Assembly: GCA_934271265.1 (NCBI GenBank)
Contig: CAKQRE010000019.1
Coordinates: 32,881 to 96,880 of the forward strand
Length of the DNA stretch: 64,000 nt
Reading direction: 5' to 3'
Origin: an uncultured Clostridia bacterium
GTDB lineage: Bacteria > Bacillota > Clostridia > Christensenellales > Borkfalkiaceae
Shown: positions 26,501 through 35,552 of the stretch, piece after piece
How the letters are laid out: each line of letters begins with the position of its first letter
How positions within the stretch are numbered: the first letter of the stretch is position 1
The notes under the pieces: generated by a model
The model's input: only the letters and a program-made list of their open reading frames with translations
The model's database searches: none
Told to the model about the DNA's origin: nothing
Program-made: the position numbers and the translations under genes

Positions 26501-27975
26501 GTATTGCCGTCTTCAAAATCGAAGATGACCTCTGAGCCTTTTCCGAGTTTGATATTTGATGTTGCGACCACATCGGTTGTACCCAAAAACGTTGCAGTAA
26601 TCGAACTTGCGGTAACGCTGCCGTTTCCGGCGGTGAATTCAAAACCGTCGATTGTACCGATACCATTGTTATCAAGGGTGAACTGAATATCATTTGCCTT
26701 GATTTTGACTTCGTTGAGTCCGTATGTGGCTGTCAGTGCCAGAGTAACGGTTTTACCGAAAGGAACTGTCATAACATTACTGTTAAACTCCAGTTTTTCG
26801 GGAACAACGGCATGAATCGTAACAGAGCCGACCTCTTTGCCGTTATACGTAGCTGTCAGAACAACGTCGCCGACAGCTGTAGCTGTCAAAACACCGTTTT
26901 CATATGTACCGTTTACGACATTGTAAGTAATATCCGCGGGAATTTCCGCAGCATGACCTGTGGAACTAACGCCCGAAACACTTACTTCAACGGGAGTTCC
27001 CGGAGTTGCATACTCGGTTTCGACGTCATAGGAAACATGGTCAAAGGTCTTGGAAGCTACTGCCGTGGAAACAACGATAAGACCGTTAGATATACTGCGT
27101 TCCGAACCGTCGGAGGGTTTGTTTACAATCTTAAATGAATCTTCGCCCTCGGGCTTGCTACCGTATGTCATGGAGCCGCCGCCGTCAAGGTGACCTGCCC
27201 ATTTGCAGCCGAGGTCGAGCATGACTTGAGCCTGCTCCATAAGTGTCAGACCTGCGGATTCGGGCTCCTGGTTTCCGTCTGCGGAGAGAAGAATAACCTT
27301 ATTATCCTCGGTGATACCGATTGTCTGACGGGGATATTTCTGTGTGTTGGTTTTATCTGCATCGGAAAGCACAATCTCGTTGTTATATACAAGCATTTTG
27401 TAGATTCCGAGTGCTTCCTGAATATTGCCCTTATCGGATTCATATTCACCGGCATTGCCTATCTTAACGGTGCCGTCTTTAAGCACCGCAAAATATGCGG
27501 ATTTCTCACCACCTGTAACGTCGTTACCGTTCATGACAAATACACCGGATGGCTTACCTGTCGTCATGTTGTAGTAGGATGCATTGATACCTGCCACTAC
27601 GGTGCCGTGGTAATACGGGTCACCCGCCGTTGCTTTCTTATCAAAAGCCGCTACCTGTTCGGTAAGCTTGGACATGCCGTATGCGGTATTGTCCATATTC
27701 TGATAAGAGGTGAAAAGTTTGACCGTATCGACCGACATATCAATCGTCGCGGCGAACATCTTTACCTGCTTGCCGTTTTTATCGTAAACAGTATAGATGT
27801 TCTGCGTAACTCCGCTTGCGAGTGTGGACTGTTTGTCCTGCACAAGCGAGAGCTGTGAGTTGGAAAATTTACCCTTTTCGGATTTTGCAAACGTTGCCAT
27901 AGGCACAATACCCACAAACATCATTACGCAAATCACGAACACCAAAACCAGGGTTGAAATTTTGCCTTTTTTCAT
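23542..27975 (-). CDS. Large secreted protein with phosphodiester-glycosidase (NAGPA) domain and C-terminal repeats
   Basis: 1477 residues. Signal peptide at 1-30 (MKKGKISTLVLVFVICVMMF..). Residues about 60-310 resemble the phosphodiester glycosidase/NAGPA family: 'GINASYYNMTTGKPSGVFVMNG' and 'HLDGGGSMTYG'. About 312-480: Ig-like (Big-type) regions. About 480-690: jelly-roll/carbohydrate-binding-like region starting 'VIFDFEDGNTSDFTLEY' and ending 'MYVDDITVDYS'. Then further beta-rich domains, a Cys-containing 'ATCTEAGYTGRTFCKVCN' module near 1000, and from about 1045 glucan-binding-like repeats rich in Tyr/Gly. The final repeats are nearly identical 81-residue units. Encoded between the flippase and an ATP-grasp gene, so probably acts on or binds the polymer. 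No sortase motif or lipobox; anchoring by the repeats is inferred. Confidence 0.85.
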   Translation of the reverse strand: MKKGKISTLVLVFVICVMMFVGIVPMATFAKSEKGKFSNSQLSLVQDKQSTLASGVTQNIYTVYDKNGKQVKMFAATIDMSVDTVKLFTSYQNMDNTAYGMSKLTEQVAAFDKKATAGDPYYHGTVVAGINASYYNMTTGKPSGVFVMNGNDVTGGEKSAYFAVLKDGTVKIGNAGEYESDKGNIQEALGIYKMLVYNNEIVLSDADKTNTQKYPRQTIGITEDNKVILLSADGNQEPESAGLTLMEQAQVMLDLGCKWAGHLDGGGSMTYGSKPEGEDSFKIVNKPSDGSERSISNGLIVVSTAVASKTFDHVSYDVETEYATPGTPVEVSVSGVSSTGHAAEIPADITYNVVNGTYENGVLTATAVGDVVLTATYNGKEVGSVTIHAVVPEKLEFNSNVMTVPFGKTVTLALTATYGLNEVKIKANDIQFTLDNNGIGTIDGFEFTAGNGSVTASSITATFLGTTDVVATSNIKLGKGSEVIFDFEDGNTSDFTLEYANFNYVYPEGKVYPVTAETGKVHSGNGAMALDINYGNSLESGYMMTAIRYWGDEMEFRDATRLGMWIYISDEDVSTWIRYTVFPLTSINADGTYSKGTSLITNTLMDDKNSGTGVVSTFEEPGWHYLSIDLSEYKGLYLHQGYIVQFYISDRDGAEFNYYYNEHKSYNGRYVMYVDDITVDYSDAVDDREAPVFGDVTYATGSMSDATVLNGQTVSKNVLSFGVKVADNTKKNNFTGLNIATAKAYIDGVETACTYKDGVMSLSDVTLADGMHHVKFSICDNQGNYASVIRTINVQAKSGKSTVKVVAHDPTLDKILLGSVWYADIVATDIEKVQSVTVDIDLNNMSKWELDHMEVAAGFTAEYSIQDDENIATITITRTGENTQTGEAVLASLPIRTWELKMGYTYTNGKKKGQSAYTYAQFKSMKEFWPIDISMEIDRGIVSFIDGTTDTFSGEGPQVDTEMYKMAKDMISTDEGKAYYNSWNGGHIHTAEALADKAATCTEAGYTGRTFCKVCNSVVDWGTTVPATGHSYEVVDGVLKCTGCDALFNGIWTDGKTYVDGVVIADGWNGDYYYVDGKKVTGIYAVDGVYYNFGDDGKNQGKYTGLVQIEGKWCYSKLGSLTGGWVQIEEQWHYFKGYTKVAATGEYVVGGVTFEFDETGMTNGAWHTTSNGKRYYYGPSYYAATNPGYIKLVEINGITYNFAADGYVTTGIHVLQDAASYNKYAFKFGSDGSLIEKLTQEGLVTDCNEDTYYINSDGVIIKDKGLIKFNDGYYYAVFSGKLLKNITYTISTNKTNGLLPAGTYYFGEDCKMVISEKDHTTGIVWDEANNRFVYKVDGKIQQDVGLIKIDDAYYYVCYSGKLKQSGYQTITEEYANGLNFVGIYYFDENCKMVVPAEKDHTTGIVWDEANNRYVYKVDGKIQQDVGLIKIDDAYYYVCYSGKLKQSGYQTITEEYANGLLPAGTYYFGEDGKMVTNN
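23560..24045 (-). repeat. 243-bp in-frame tandem repeats at the 3' end of the secreted-protein gene
   Basis: Two almost identical 243-bp units (register points 23600 and 23843) encode 81-residue repeats containing KDHTTGIVWDEANNR and GLIKIDDAYYYVCYSGKLKQ; a diverged third unit precedes them. Copy number could vary by recombination. Confidence 0.85.
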
Positions 27976-28027
27976 GTTTTTTCTCCTTATTTAATATTTA
28001 TATATCGCCTGTCGGCGAGTATATGCT

Positions 28028-28942
28028 TTATTTGCTCGCCGGAAAAGGCGGAAGCTCGAGCCATGAGCCGAGGATATCATCCCACTCATCGGGAACAAAT
28101 CTTTCAAAGCCCGATGCAGGGAAGAATGTCAGCTCACCAATATAAATTTGATTATCAGCTATAAAGAAATCCACCCTCAGGAATGGAATTCCTGATGATA
28201 TTTTCCTAGCTAATTCTATCATTTCATTTAATTTTGGCGGCTTGCCGTGAAAAAACAGCGCATTCGGGACGCCGGGTCTCATTATATTAAGATGATTCCA
28301 GTCAATATCATAAAAATCTTCTGTTAATCCATGTGATGTGTATCTATCGCTACATACCAAAATCAATTTTGGTATGCCGTTAAAGCAATGAATTTTAATA
28401 TCATCTACCGGTTTCCCGTTATTAATCAGCAAAGGCTCTGCAATTATGCGCGGCTTGACATTCTTATACGGCCACTCTCGTCTATAATAATAATAATTTC
28501 TACGCAAGGACTTTTGCAATTTGTGTCTTGACAATTTATAGTCGAAGTCATCTTTACTATTACAAATAATGACACTGCCGCTATCATGTGTTGTCTTGAG
28601 CACAAATTGATTTGGCATATTGTCAAAATCAATTGAACTGAAATCATCCCACAAACCAATGCAAGGTACCGAATACTGAGAGCCAAGTCGACTTGATATT
28701 ATAGATTTCACTTCATATTTATCAACAAGATATGTATACTCTGGATTTCTGTCATACAATTTCAGCCATTGCAATTTTTCGTTAAAAGTTTTAGGATGCT
28801 TTAAATTAAAATCTTTGCCGAAACAACAATAGAACATTTTGCGCAAATACGTATCATCCGACATATGTCGGTATAGTCCTGCCCAATCGCATATTTTGAT
28901 GAATAATTGCCGAAAGTTATGGCGTTTACACGTTAACTTCAT
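28028..28942 (-). CDS. TupA-like ATP-grasp protein (first of two)
   Basis: 304 residues. Features of the TupA-like ATP-grasp family: N-terminal 'NLKHPKTFNEKLQWLKLYDRNPEYTYLVDKY', 'FVLKTTHDSGSVIIC' in the ATP-binding part, 'RIIAEPLL', 'DIKIHCFNGIPKLILVCSDR' and C-terminal metal/ATP residues 'LRVDFFIADNQIYIGELTFFPASGFERF'. TupA makes the glutamate-glucuronate teichuronopeptide of alkaliphilic Bacillus; here amino-acid attachment to the uronic acid polymer is inferred. Overlaps the polymerase gene by 17 bp. AT-rich like its neighbours. Confidence 0.85.
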   Translation of the reverse strand: MKLTCKRHNFRQLFIKICDWAGLYRHMSDDTYLRKMFYCCFGKDFNLKHPKTFNEKLQWLKLYDRNPEYTYLVDKYEVKSIISSRLGSQYSVPCIGLWDDFSSIDFDNMPNQFVLKTTHDSGSVIICNSKDDFDYKLSRHKLQKSLRRNYYYYRREWPYKNVKPRIIAEPLLINNGKPVDDIKIHCFNGIPKLILVCSDRYTSHGLTEDFYDIDWNHLNIMRPGVPNALFFHGKPPKLNEMIELARKISSGIPFLRVDFFIADNQIYIGELTFFPASGFERFVPDEWDDILGSWLELPPFPASK

Positions 28943-30149
28943 ATGTCGACCTTTTTGATTCCAATTGTTTTATTTCTAAAATGAAAATAAAAAAGTAAAA
29001 GAATGTTTCTTTGGAATAGCAACTTACTTTTCCCCAATCCAGAATTAAGAATAAAATCAGCAATATAATGCAAATATCTTTTCCATAATGTGAAGATTCT
29101 TTATTGATAATAAGATGCTTGAAAAAGAACACATATATAGAGTAATATAAGATAAAAGCCAAAATTCCGCCGCCGCAAAGCAGTTCTATATAATTATTAT
29201 GCAAATATGCATCTTCACCAATAAAATTTCTGGAAATAATATGCGGTGACCCAAAGCCGATGCCGAAAATAGGACTGCTCAAAAATGTCCGCCAACCTAT
29301 TAAAAGCATATTTTTTCTGATGCTTGTCGAACGGCCGCTTTCTTCTCCGGATAATGAATCAAAAAGATCTTTCATTCGAACATTTATTCCATCGAATATT
29401 GGTAGCTTCGCCAAAAAATAAAATGCAACTACTATGAACAATGGAAAAAGTATAATTCTCAACGTTTTTTCAATTGCAATCTTATTCTTTAGAATGGTCA
29501 GCCAATATACCATGATGAGACCGAGTATAAGCGCAACGAATGCTTTGCGACTCTGAGTGGCTAATATTAAAAACAATGATGGAGCAACAAAAAGAAATTC
29601 AAGAGAAAGTCTCTTTTTGTTAAGAATTTCATATATTTGAATAATTATCGCGATAGCGGCTATTTGCCCTATTGAGTTTACATTACTATACCCATTTTCA
29701 AGTCTGGTAGAAGAGAGCAATGACTGCCTTATGAAGTCGACACCGTAAAATAAAAAAGAATAAATAGAAACCAAATAGCCTGCCCATTTTATGGTTGCTA
29801 ATGCTTCCGAAATTTTATCGCCATTTGAATAGTATATAATGAATGGTGTGAAGCAAATGCTGACCTCTATGTAAAATATTGCTTTATTTACGGCATCTTG
29901 ATAATTTATAGACCATATTGCGGAAACTAAACTATATAGACATAACGCTAAAAGATACATGTGCCATTTTCCGATTGGTATAAAAATTTTGCCTTTATTT
30001 TCAATAATGAGCAGTAAAAAGACGACGGCTGATATGGTCACTAGCACATACCTTCCCCAAGAATACGATTCAAACAGGTAAAATGAAGAAAACAGAAATA
30101 CCGTGCATAGATTTATAATCCATTTATTCAATTTTGATATACTTACCAT
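28926..30149 (-). CDS. O-antigen/capsule polymerase, Wzy-like
   Basis: 407 residues with about 10-12 hydrophobic segments and a large extracytoplasmic loop after 'LAKLPIFDGINVRMKDLF'. 'RSTSIRKNMLLIGWRTFLSSPIFGIGFGS' followed by 'LHNNYIELLCGGGILAFILY' is the O-antigen ligase/polymerase (PF04932-type) signature. Polymerises the flipped repeat units on the outer membrane face. Sequence similarity in this family is low, so polymerase versus ligase is decided by context. Confidence 0.82.
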   Translation of the reverse strand: MVSISKLNKWIINLCTVFLFSSFYLFESYSWGRYVLVTISAVVFLLLIIENKGKIFIPIGKWHMYLLALCLYSLVSAIWSINYQDAVNKAIFYIEVSICFTPFIIYYSNGDKISEALATIKWAGYLVSIYSFLFYGVDFIRQSLLSSTRLENGYSNVNSIGQIAAIAIIIQIYEILNKKRLSLEFLFVAPSLFLILATQSRKAFVALILGLIMVYWLTILKNKIAIEKTLRIILFPLFIVVAFYFLAKLPIFDGINVRMKDLFDSLSGEESGRSTSIRKNMLLIGWRTFLSSPIFGIGFGSPHIISRNFIGEDAYLHNNYIELLCGGGILAFILYYSIYVFFFKHLIINKESSHYGKDICIILLILFLILDWGKVSCYSKETFFYFFIFILEIKQLESKRSTYEVNV

Positions 30150-30153
30150 AATA

Positions 30154-31242
30154 TCAGCCTCTAAAAACTAATGAAACAAATGATTTTGCAATATCTTTTA
30201 TATCATAGCCAGCTTCAGCGAATCGTACTTTAGAGTCATAATGCTCTTTATCGCATATAATGCATTCTTTTGCCCAGCTATCTGCACCGTAAGACAGGGG
30301 TAAATAAATTAAACGGTTAGTAATATTTGCTTGCCGTGTTATAGTGTCTGAAATAATACAGGCTAAGCCTGCAGCCTGGGCTTCAATGATGGTATTTGGC
30401 ATTCCTTCATACAAAGATGGAAATATAAATAAATCAGCTCCGGATAAAATCTGTTGGATATCATCTCTGACACCTAAAAACAAAATCTTTGATTGTAGGT
30501 TAAGTTCAATCGCTTTCTTCCTAATTGCGTTTTCTAATTCTCCTGTGCCTATTAAAACAAGAATCGAATTGGCATCAAATTCATATATGTGTTTAAATAT
30601 TTCAAGCAAAAACAAATGATTTTTCTGCTTTGAGAATCTACCGATGTGGCAATATACGGTATTGCTTTGAATTTCGAAATTTTCTCTAAATCTGTCTCTT
30701 TTTTCTTGATTGAATCTGTATTTTTCAAAATCAATCGCATTGTGCAGAATATATACTTCACCTTTCTGAACAGCTTTTTTTCCGAAAGTAAATTCTGCTG
30801 CCAAATCTGATGGAGCAATTTTCAAATTTACAATTAAATTGAAAATGGGGCGGCATAGGAAATTTGCGAATTTGTAAATAAGACTTTCATCGGCATATGA
30901 ATTGCATGATCGAACCCCTAAAATTTTTGCACCACCTAATTTTGCTGCCAAAAGATCTATTGCCGAAATTGGAGTAGATCCAAGCTTGAGTACCGATGTA
31001 TATTGCTCTTCTTTGACTACCTTTTTGATTTTGAGGAACGATGCAATAGGGTGCTTGGTTCGAAGAGGAACATAATATATTTTTCCGCCTGAACTGAGTA
31101 TTTCTTTATCATAATAGCCTATATCACTGGCAATAAAATCGATTTGATATTTTGATTTGTCTAATGCACAATACAGCTTCATCATGAATGTTTCCGCACC
31201 GCCGGTATTTAATGAGTCAACAATACAAAGCAACCTATTCAT
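30154..31242 (-). CDS. Glycosyltransferase family 4-like
   Basis: 362 residues from ATG 31242; a start six codons upstream is also possible. GT-B fold: 'CIVDSLNTGGAETFMMKLY' at the N-terminus is the acceptor-side signature, and 'LFIFPSLYEGMPNTIIEAQAAGLACIISD' (EGxPxxxxEAxAxG) is the donor-binding EX7E-type motif. Adds one sugar of the repeat unit at the inner membrane face. Overlaps the preceding glycosyltransferase gene by 8 bp. Confidence 0.88.
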   Translation of the reverse strand: MNRLLCIVDSLNTGGAETFMMKLYCALDKSKYQIDFIASDIGYYDKEILSSGGKIYYVPLRTKHPIASFLKIKKVVKEEQYTSVLKLGSTPISAIDLLAAKLGGAKILGVRSCNSYADESLIYKFANFLCRPIFNLIVNLKIAPSDLAAEFTFGKKAVQKGEVYILHNAIDFEKYRFNQEKRDRFRENFEIQSNTVYCHIGRFSKQKNHLFLLEIFKHIYEFDANSILVLIGTGELENAIRKKAIELNLQSKILFLGVRDDIQQILSGADLFIFPSLYEGMPNTIIEAQAAGLACIISDTITRQANITNRLIYLPLSYGADSWAKECIICDKEHYDSKVRFAEAGYDIKDIAKSFVSLVFRG

Positions 31243-32278
31243 ACATCTCAACCCTTTCAACTATTTTGCGGATGTATTTTTCCGGAATATATTTTTGAAA
31301 TGCAATTAAACAGTTGTAGCGAAATTTTATCATTTCCATACTATTTTGTTCCGCCCACTTCAAACAATCTACTAAGCTTTTAATCTTATCATTGGGATAA
31401 ACTATACCAGAAACAAAGTTTTCAACAATTTCCTTGTTCGAATTCCAGTCGGAAGCAATTACCGGAACTCCAGATGCAAATGCATCTACAATAGTACCGG
31501 GAAACCCCTCTCCAAACCAATATGTCGGAAACAGTAGCGCATAATAGTTTTTAACGGTTGAAACGCTTTTCGAATATGGAACAACGCCACAATATTTTAT
31601 GATGGGTGAAGAACGACTCAACTTTGAATAAAAATCTTTTTTATAATTTTCGTCAATCGATCCATAAATATCAAGAGAGTACACATCAAAGCCGTATTCA
31701 CGATTTATTTGTTCGACTGCATCAATCGCCGCTTCAATACCTTTTTCCTTCATTACTCTTGAAAAAGTACATAATGGAAGAGGGTATTCAAACTTTTTAA
31801 CGAGAGTATCTTCTGTGATGGGCGTAAGTTTTTTGAAATTCGGCAGTTCTTCCGCATTATTCACTCCCACTTTTGCCAATTCGCCGCACATTTGTAAAGT
31901 TTCAACCCAATTTACCTCGAAAGAATTCAGATAATTTTTATTGCGGATATTATTTAAAACATATTCTTGAGGATTTCCGCCAATTACATCGTGATATACG
32001 CGCGTTTTCAGCAACTTTGTGGCGTAAAAAAGAATTGGAAAATAGAATTTTGCGCCATTCTGTGAAACAAGGATAAAAATATCTTTGCACGAAAAGAGCA
32101 TTCGTATAGTTTGAAGTAATAACTTTAAAGGATGTTTTGATTTATATTTTGTATTTGCAAAATAAAATTTCCAGTCAGTTGTCAACGACAATTCCTCATA
32201 TAATGTTTTTGTTTTTATTGTTTGTCCGTCAAGGCTCTCTGAGATACAGCCTATTATACCGACTTTTCGCTTTTTCAT
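31235..32278 (-). CDS. Glycosyltransferase family 4/1-like
   Basis: 347 residues. 'GIIGCISESLDGQTIKTKTLYEEL' N-terminus, 'CTFSRVMKEKGIEAAIDAVEQI' and 'ALLFPTYWFGEGFPGTIVDAFASGVPVIASDW' (E-x7-E type donor site) identify a GT-B retaining glycosyltransferase. Overlaps the CapA-like gene by 4 bp (stop/start) and the next glycosyltransferase gene by 8 bp, so the block is tightly coupled. Confidence 0.87.
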   Translation of the reverse strand: MKKRKVGIIGCISESLDGQTIKTKTLYEELSLTTDWKFYFANTKYKSKHPLKLLLQTIRMLFSCKDIFILVSQNGAKFYFPILFYATKLLKTRVYHDVIGGNPQEYVLNNIRNKNYLNSFEVNWVETLQMCGELAKVGVNNAEELPNFKKLTPITEDTLVKKFEYPLPLCTFSRVMKEKGIEAAIDAVEQINREYGFDVYSLDIYGSIDENYKKDFYSKLSRSSPIIKYCGVVPYSKSVSTVKNYYALLFPTYWFGEGFPGTIVDAFASGVPVIASDWNSNKEIVENFVSGIVYPNDKIKSLVDCLKWAEQNSMEMIKFRYNCLIAFQKYIPEKYIRKIVERVEMYE

Positions 32279-33300
32279 CTTTTTATTATGCCTTTCAAAG
32301 TTCTGTAGAAACGATATAAATTATTTAATATCCGCATTTTGAGATCATCAGTCAATTTGTTCCCGGTTAATAAGAAATTATGATTGTTGCGATTAGTGTA
32401 GTACATGTGTTTATATTTCCACGAGAAGCATGAAGCAGGCAACTTGGCTGCTTGAAAGTTATCGGTAATACAAGATTTATTTTCTGATGGAATATATCTG
32501 ATTTCGATACCATCTGCATATTTTCCGTTTTCGTATATTACTCCGTGACCGATATCGCAATAATGCGGTGCTTTGCCGGCTATTCTTTTTTGCGAAAATT
32601 CCTGTCTGTATTCAGAAAAATAAAAATTGCCAAGTGAATAGAATATATATTTGTCATTATATTTTTCATATGGCTGAATTATATGTGGATGGCTACATAT
32701 CACGCCGTCAAATCCACAGTCTATCAACTTTCTACATTCCTTTATTGTCCTTATAGTGGGCAGTGTGTTGTATTCAAAGCCGGTATGAAGAAATGCTAGT
32801 CTGATGTCTTTATTGCATTGGGCTGTATTTGTTATCGGCAAATCTTTTATCTCAAGACAACTCATTTCCGAAGAACTACAAAACGATTCTTCAAAAGGAT
32901 CAGTAGCAGAATATATGTGGTAAATTATATTATTATCAAGCAATGTAATTGGTTGCTGCGATACCCCATCCGCGTTAACAAGTCCCGTGTACTGAATACC
33001 ATGTTCATCCAACAACCGCATGGTATTTATGATTCCGTCGGCAGAAAAATCAAATGAATGATTATTGCTCAATATTACGCCTTTCACATTCAAATAATTT
33101 AGGACATCAGTAACAGTTATGCTTTGAGAAAGATGTTCTCCTCGCTTATTTATTGTCAATGATAAGTCCTGCGCAATCGGCCCTTCCAAATTCAGTATGA
33201 CCGAGTAATTATTTCGCCTTATATATGAAGATAACTCCAAAATATCTTGCGCAATATAATCGTAGCTGTAAAAAAAATCACCCAAAAACAATATTCCCAT
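32275..33300 (-). CDS. CapA-family metallophosphoesterase-like protein
   Basis: 341 residues. 'FLGDFFYSYD', 'VILNLEGPIA', 'GVILSNNHSFDFSADGI' and 'DGVICSHPHIIQPYEKYNDKYIFYSLGNFYFSE' are the CapA (PGA_cap) motifs, matching the calcineurin-like metal site (D, N, NNH, HxH). CapA takes part in poly-gamma-glutamate capsule export or assembly. No signal peptide or transmembrane segment is visible, unlike classical CapA. Together with the TupA-like genes it suggests an amino-acid component in the surface polymer. Confidence 0.85.
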   Translation of the reverse strand: MGILFLGDFFYSYDYIAQDILELSSYIRRNNYSVILNLEGPIAQDLSLTINKRGEHLSQSITVTDVLNYLNVKGVILSNNHSFDFSADGIINTMRLLDEHGIQYTGLVNADGVSQQPITLLDNNIIYHIYSATDPFEESFCSSSEMSCLEIKDLPITNTAQCNKDIRLAFLHTGFEYNTLPTIRTIKECRKLIDCGFDGVICSHPHIIQPYEKYNDKYIFYSLGNFYFSEYRQEFSQKRIAGKAPHYCDIGHGVIYENGKYADGIEIRYIPSENKSCITDNFQAAKLPASCFSWKYKHMYYTNRNNHNFLLTGNKLTDDLKMRILNNLYRFYRTLKGIIKR

Positions 33301-33314
33301 ATTACATTTTCAAA

Positions 33315-34202
33315 TCAATCATTAAAGCTTGGCATTTTCAGCATGTCTCCCATAGCCAAATCGGCACTGGCGGTAATTGTATTATCAAGCCCGCCAGCAG
33401 GGACAAATGTAAGTTCGCCTATTAGCGGTTTCTCGTCAATTTCATAAAAATCAACGCGAACAAATGGAAAATCTAACGCAATATGTTCGCTGATTTCAAT
33501 CATTTTCCGAAAACTCTTTGGCATAGGGAATTCTGGTGATGCTGTTTTCGAAAAATCCAATTTGTTCCAATTTAAATCATAATAAATATAGTCTGCGCTA
33601 TGCTGTGCTCTTCCGGAACATATTAATACGAACTTGACTTTTCCATTGAAGCAATGTACTTTATAGTCAACAAGAAACTCGCTTTTACCGTCTCCTAAAT
33701 ATTCTTCACATACTATGCCTCTTTTTATTTTGCTATAATGAGGTTCCGCATTATATTTTCCGAAATCTTCTTTCAACCATGTTTTCAGACGCTTAGTAGC
33801 CTTTTTTATATCAAGCAGGTCTTTATCTTTGCATATGATGTTGTATGCGCACCCATGATTACATTTAATAGCAAATCGATTGGGTAAAGCGTCCCACTCA
33901 ATATCATCGGCATTTTCCCAAAAGCCGAGGCATGGTACCGCATATTTAGACAGTCTTTTTTTTTGCAAATAATCTCTGATTCTGTATTTATCTGTGCATT
34001 CGATTACAAGTTCATTGTTTGGACAATATTTCAATTTATATAATTGGATTTTTGCATTAAATGTTTTTGGCGAGCTTAGATTAAGTTTTTCGTGCATCAC
34101 AAGTCTAAAGTATACTTTTGACATGATTATCGACCCGAATATGTTATATGAAACAATTTGAAAGCGACGTCTTATTGAATAAATCAAATTTCTGATTTTC
34201 AT
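33315..34202 (-). CDS. TupA-like ATP-grasp protein (second of two)
   Basis: 295 residues, clearly homologous to the protein at 28028 though diverged: 'NLSSPKTFNAKIQLYKL', 'FAIKCNHGCAYNIIC', 'GIVCEEYL', 'DYKVHCFNGKVKFVLICSGR' and 'VRVDFYEIDEKPLIGELTFVPAGGLD'. ATP-dependent carboxylate-amine or carboxylate-alcohol ligation is the family chemistry; the real substrate is unknown. Lies between the acyltransferase and CapA-like genes with short gaps. Confidence 0.83.
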   Translation of the reverse strand: MKIRNLIYSIRRRFQIVSYNIFGSIIMSKVYFRLVMHEKLNLSSPKTFNAKIQLYKLKYCPNNELVIECTDKYRIRDYLQKKRLSKYAVPCLGFWENADDIEWDALPNRFAIKCNHGCAYNIICKDKDLLDIKKATKRLKTWLKEDFGKYNAEPHYSKIKRGIVCEEYLGDGKSEFLVDYKVHCFNGKVKFVLICSGRAQHSADYIYYDLNWNKLDFSKTASPEFPMPKSFRKMIEISEHIALDFPFVRVDFYEIDEKPLIGELTFVPAGGLDNTITASADLAMGDMLKMPSFND

Positions 34203-34204
34203 TT

Positions 34205-34762
34205 TTACCGTTCCTTATCCGCAATATGGCATAACAAGTATGCTCTCTTTTTTGATGAACTCATTGCCGGCGTAGGAAACAGTCTGTCACTGCTTTTCAA
34301 TCCTTGATAATACTCATCTATTGTTTTGATTACGCGTGCCGGAATGCCGACACAAACTGAATTGCTGGGTATATCTTTTGTTACAATAGCTCCTGCACCA
34401 ACTATGACATTATCACCGATATGAACTCCGGGCATAATGTAAGCGCCCATGCCTATGTAAACATTGTTTCCGATTACGATTGGCGCTATATTGTCCATTC
34501 TTTTACCGTCAAAATATCCAAGAGCGTTTAATACTTTGATTCCACCATCATGCGTAATCAAATTAATGTTAGCCGCAAACAGGCAATTTTCCCCTACTGT
34601 AATTAAGTACGGTTCTGTACCAAAAGCGTCGACATTGCAGTTCATACGAGTACCGCTCCCAATGTTTGCTCCTCTTTTTATTAAGTATTTTCGCTTGTTT
34701 TTGTATGAAAGGTTGGCTACAAGCAGAGAGCACCTATTGAAAATTTTCTTAATAATTGACAT
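34205..34762 (-). CDS. Hexapeptide-repeat acyltransferase
   Basis: 185 residues. Left-handed beta-helix acyltransferase of the WcaF/maltose acetyltransferase type: 'IVIGNNVYIGMGAYIMPGVHIGDNVIVGAGAIVTKDIPSNSVCVGIPARVIK' region with catalytic-His candidate in 'LITHDGG'. Probably O-acetylates a sugar of the repeat unit. It is not of the PglD kind. Overlaps the GT2 gene by 14 bp. Confidence 0.88.
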   Translation of the reverse strand: MSIIKKIFNRCSLLVANLSYKNKRKYLIKRGANIGSGTRMNCNVDAFGTEPYLITVGENCLFAANINLITHDGGIKVLNALGYFDGKRMDNIAPIVIGNNVYIGMGAYIMPGVHIGDNVIVGAGAIVTKDIPSNSVCVGIPARVIKTIDEYYQGLKSSDRLFPTPAMSSSKKRAYLLCHIADKER

Positions 34763-35537
34763 TACAGTATAAACCTTCCTTAATATATTTTATTTTTTTA
34801 AATATTCCCCAAAAAAGATTGCGAACGGTATGATAAGCCGCAAAACCAAATGACTCGTTTTCAACTTGTCGAAAGAGGAAGTAGTGCCACTTTATCATAA
34901 TAAAATAATTATGCGAGCTAATTGATCCAGTACGCCCCTTACGGTATTCTGCGAGCGTTTCATCAAGAAGATAGCAATCCGCTTTTCTACAAACCTTCAA
35001 CCACATGGCGTAGTCGTTGTTCTTTTTGATGTCCGCAATCTGAATCAACCCAACGGTTTCCGCGTCATACATCACCGTCAGGCATCCCATCCAACAATAA
35101 TCATACATTTTGCGTCGCGTAATTTTTCGTGGACCCGTAATATATTTTCCGTTGGGCATTCCGTCTTTATCTATTTCTGTATAGTTTGTATAGGAAAAAT
35201 GATACCCGTTCTTTTCCATGAACCGAATCTGCTTTTCGAGCTTTTCCGGAAACCACAAATCATCACTGTCAAGAAAAGCAATCCATTTTCCTTTTGCTTC
35301 GCGCAATGCCCGGTTTCTTGAAACCGCTGCACCGCTGTTGGTTTCGTTTTTTATATACTTGATTCTTTTGTCCGACAAAAACGGCTTGACAATTTCGTCG
35401 GTATTATCCGTTGAGCAGTCATCTACAATAATCAGTTCCCAGTCGGTATATGTCTGCTTCCGAACAGAAGCAACTGACTCTGATATGTATTCAGCCGTGT
35501 TGTATGACGGCATTATAACAGATACTAACCCGCTCAT
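34749..35537 (-). CDS. Glycosyltransferase family 2
   Basis: 262 residues from ATG 35537 with GGAGG upstream. GT-A fold: 'VSVIMPSYNTAEYISESVASVRKQTYTDWELIIVDDCSTDNT' (residues 5-45), 'GAAVSRNRALREAKGKWIAFLDSDDLW' with the metal-binding DSD. Transfers a sugar in the cytoplasm onto the lipid-linked intermediate. It follows the initiating sugar transferase gene and may add the second sugar. Confidence 0.92.
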   Translation of the reverse strand: MSGLVSVIMPSYNTAEYISESVASVRKQTYTDWELIIVDDCSTDNTDEIVKPFLSDKRIKYIKNETNSGAAVSRNRALREAKGKWIAFLDSDDLWFPEKLEKQIRFMEKNGYHFSYTNYTEIDKDGMPNGKYITGPRKITRRKMYDYCWMGCLTVMYDAETVGLIQIADIKKNNDYAMWLKVCRKADCYLLDETLAEYRKGRTGSISSHNYFIMIKWHYFLFRQVENESFGFAAYHTVRNLFWGIFKKIKYIKEGLYCNVNY

Positions 35538-35552
35538 CAAAACCTCCGCTTA

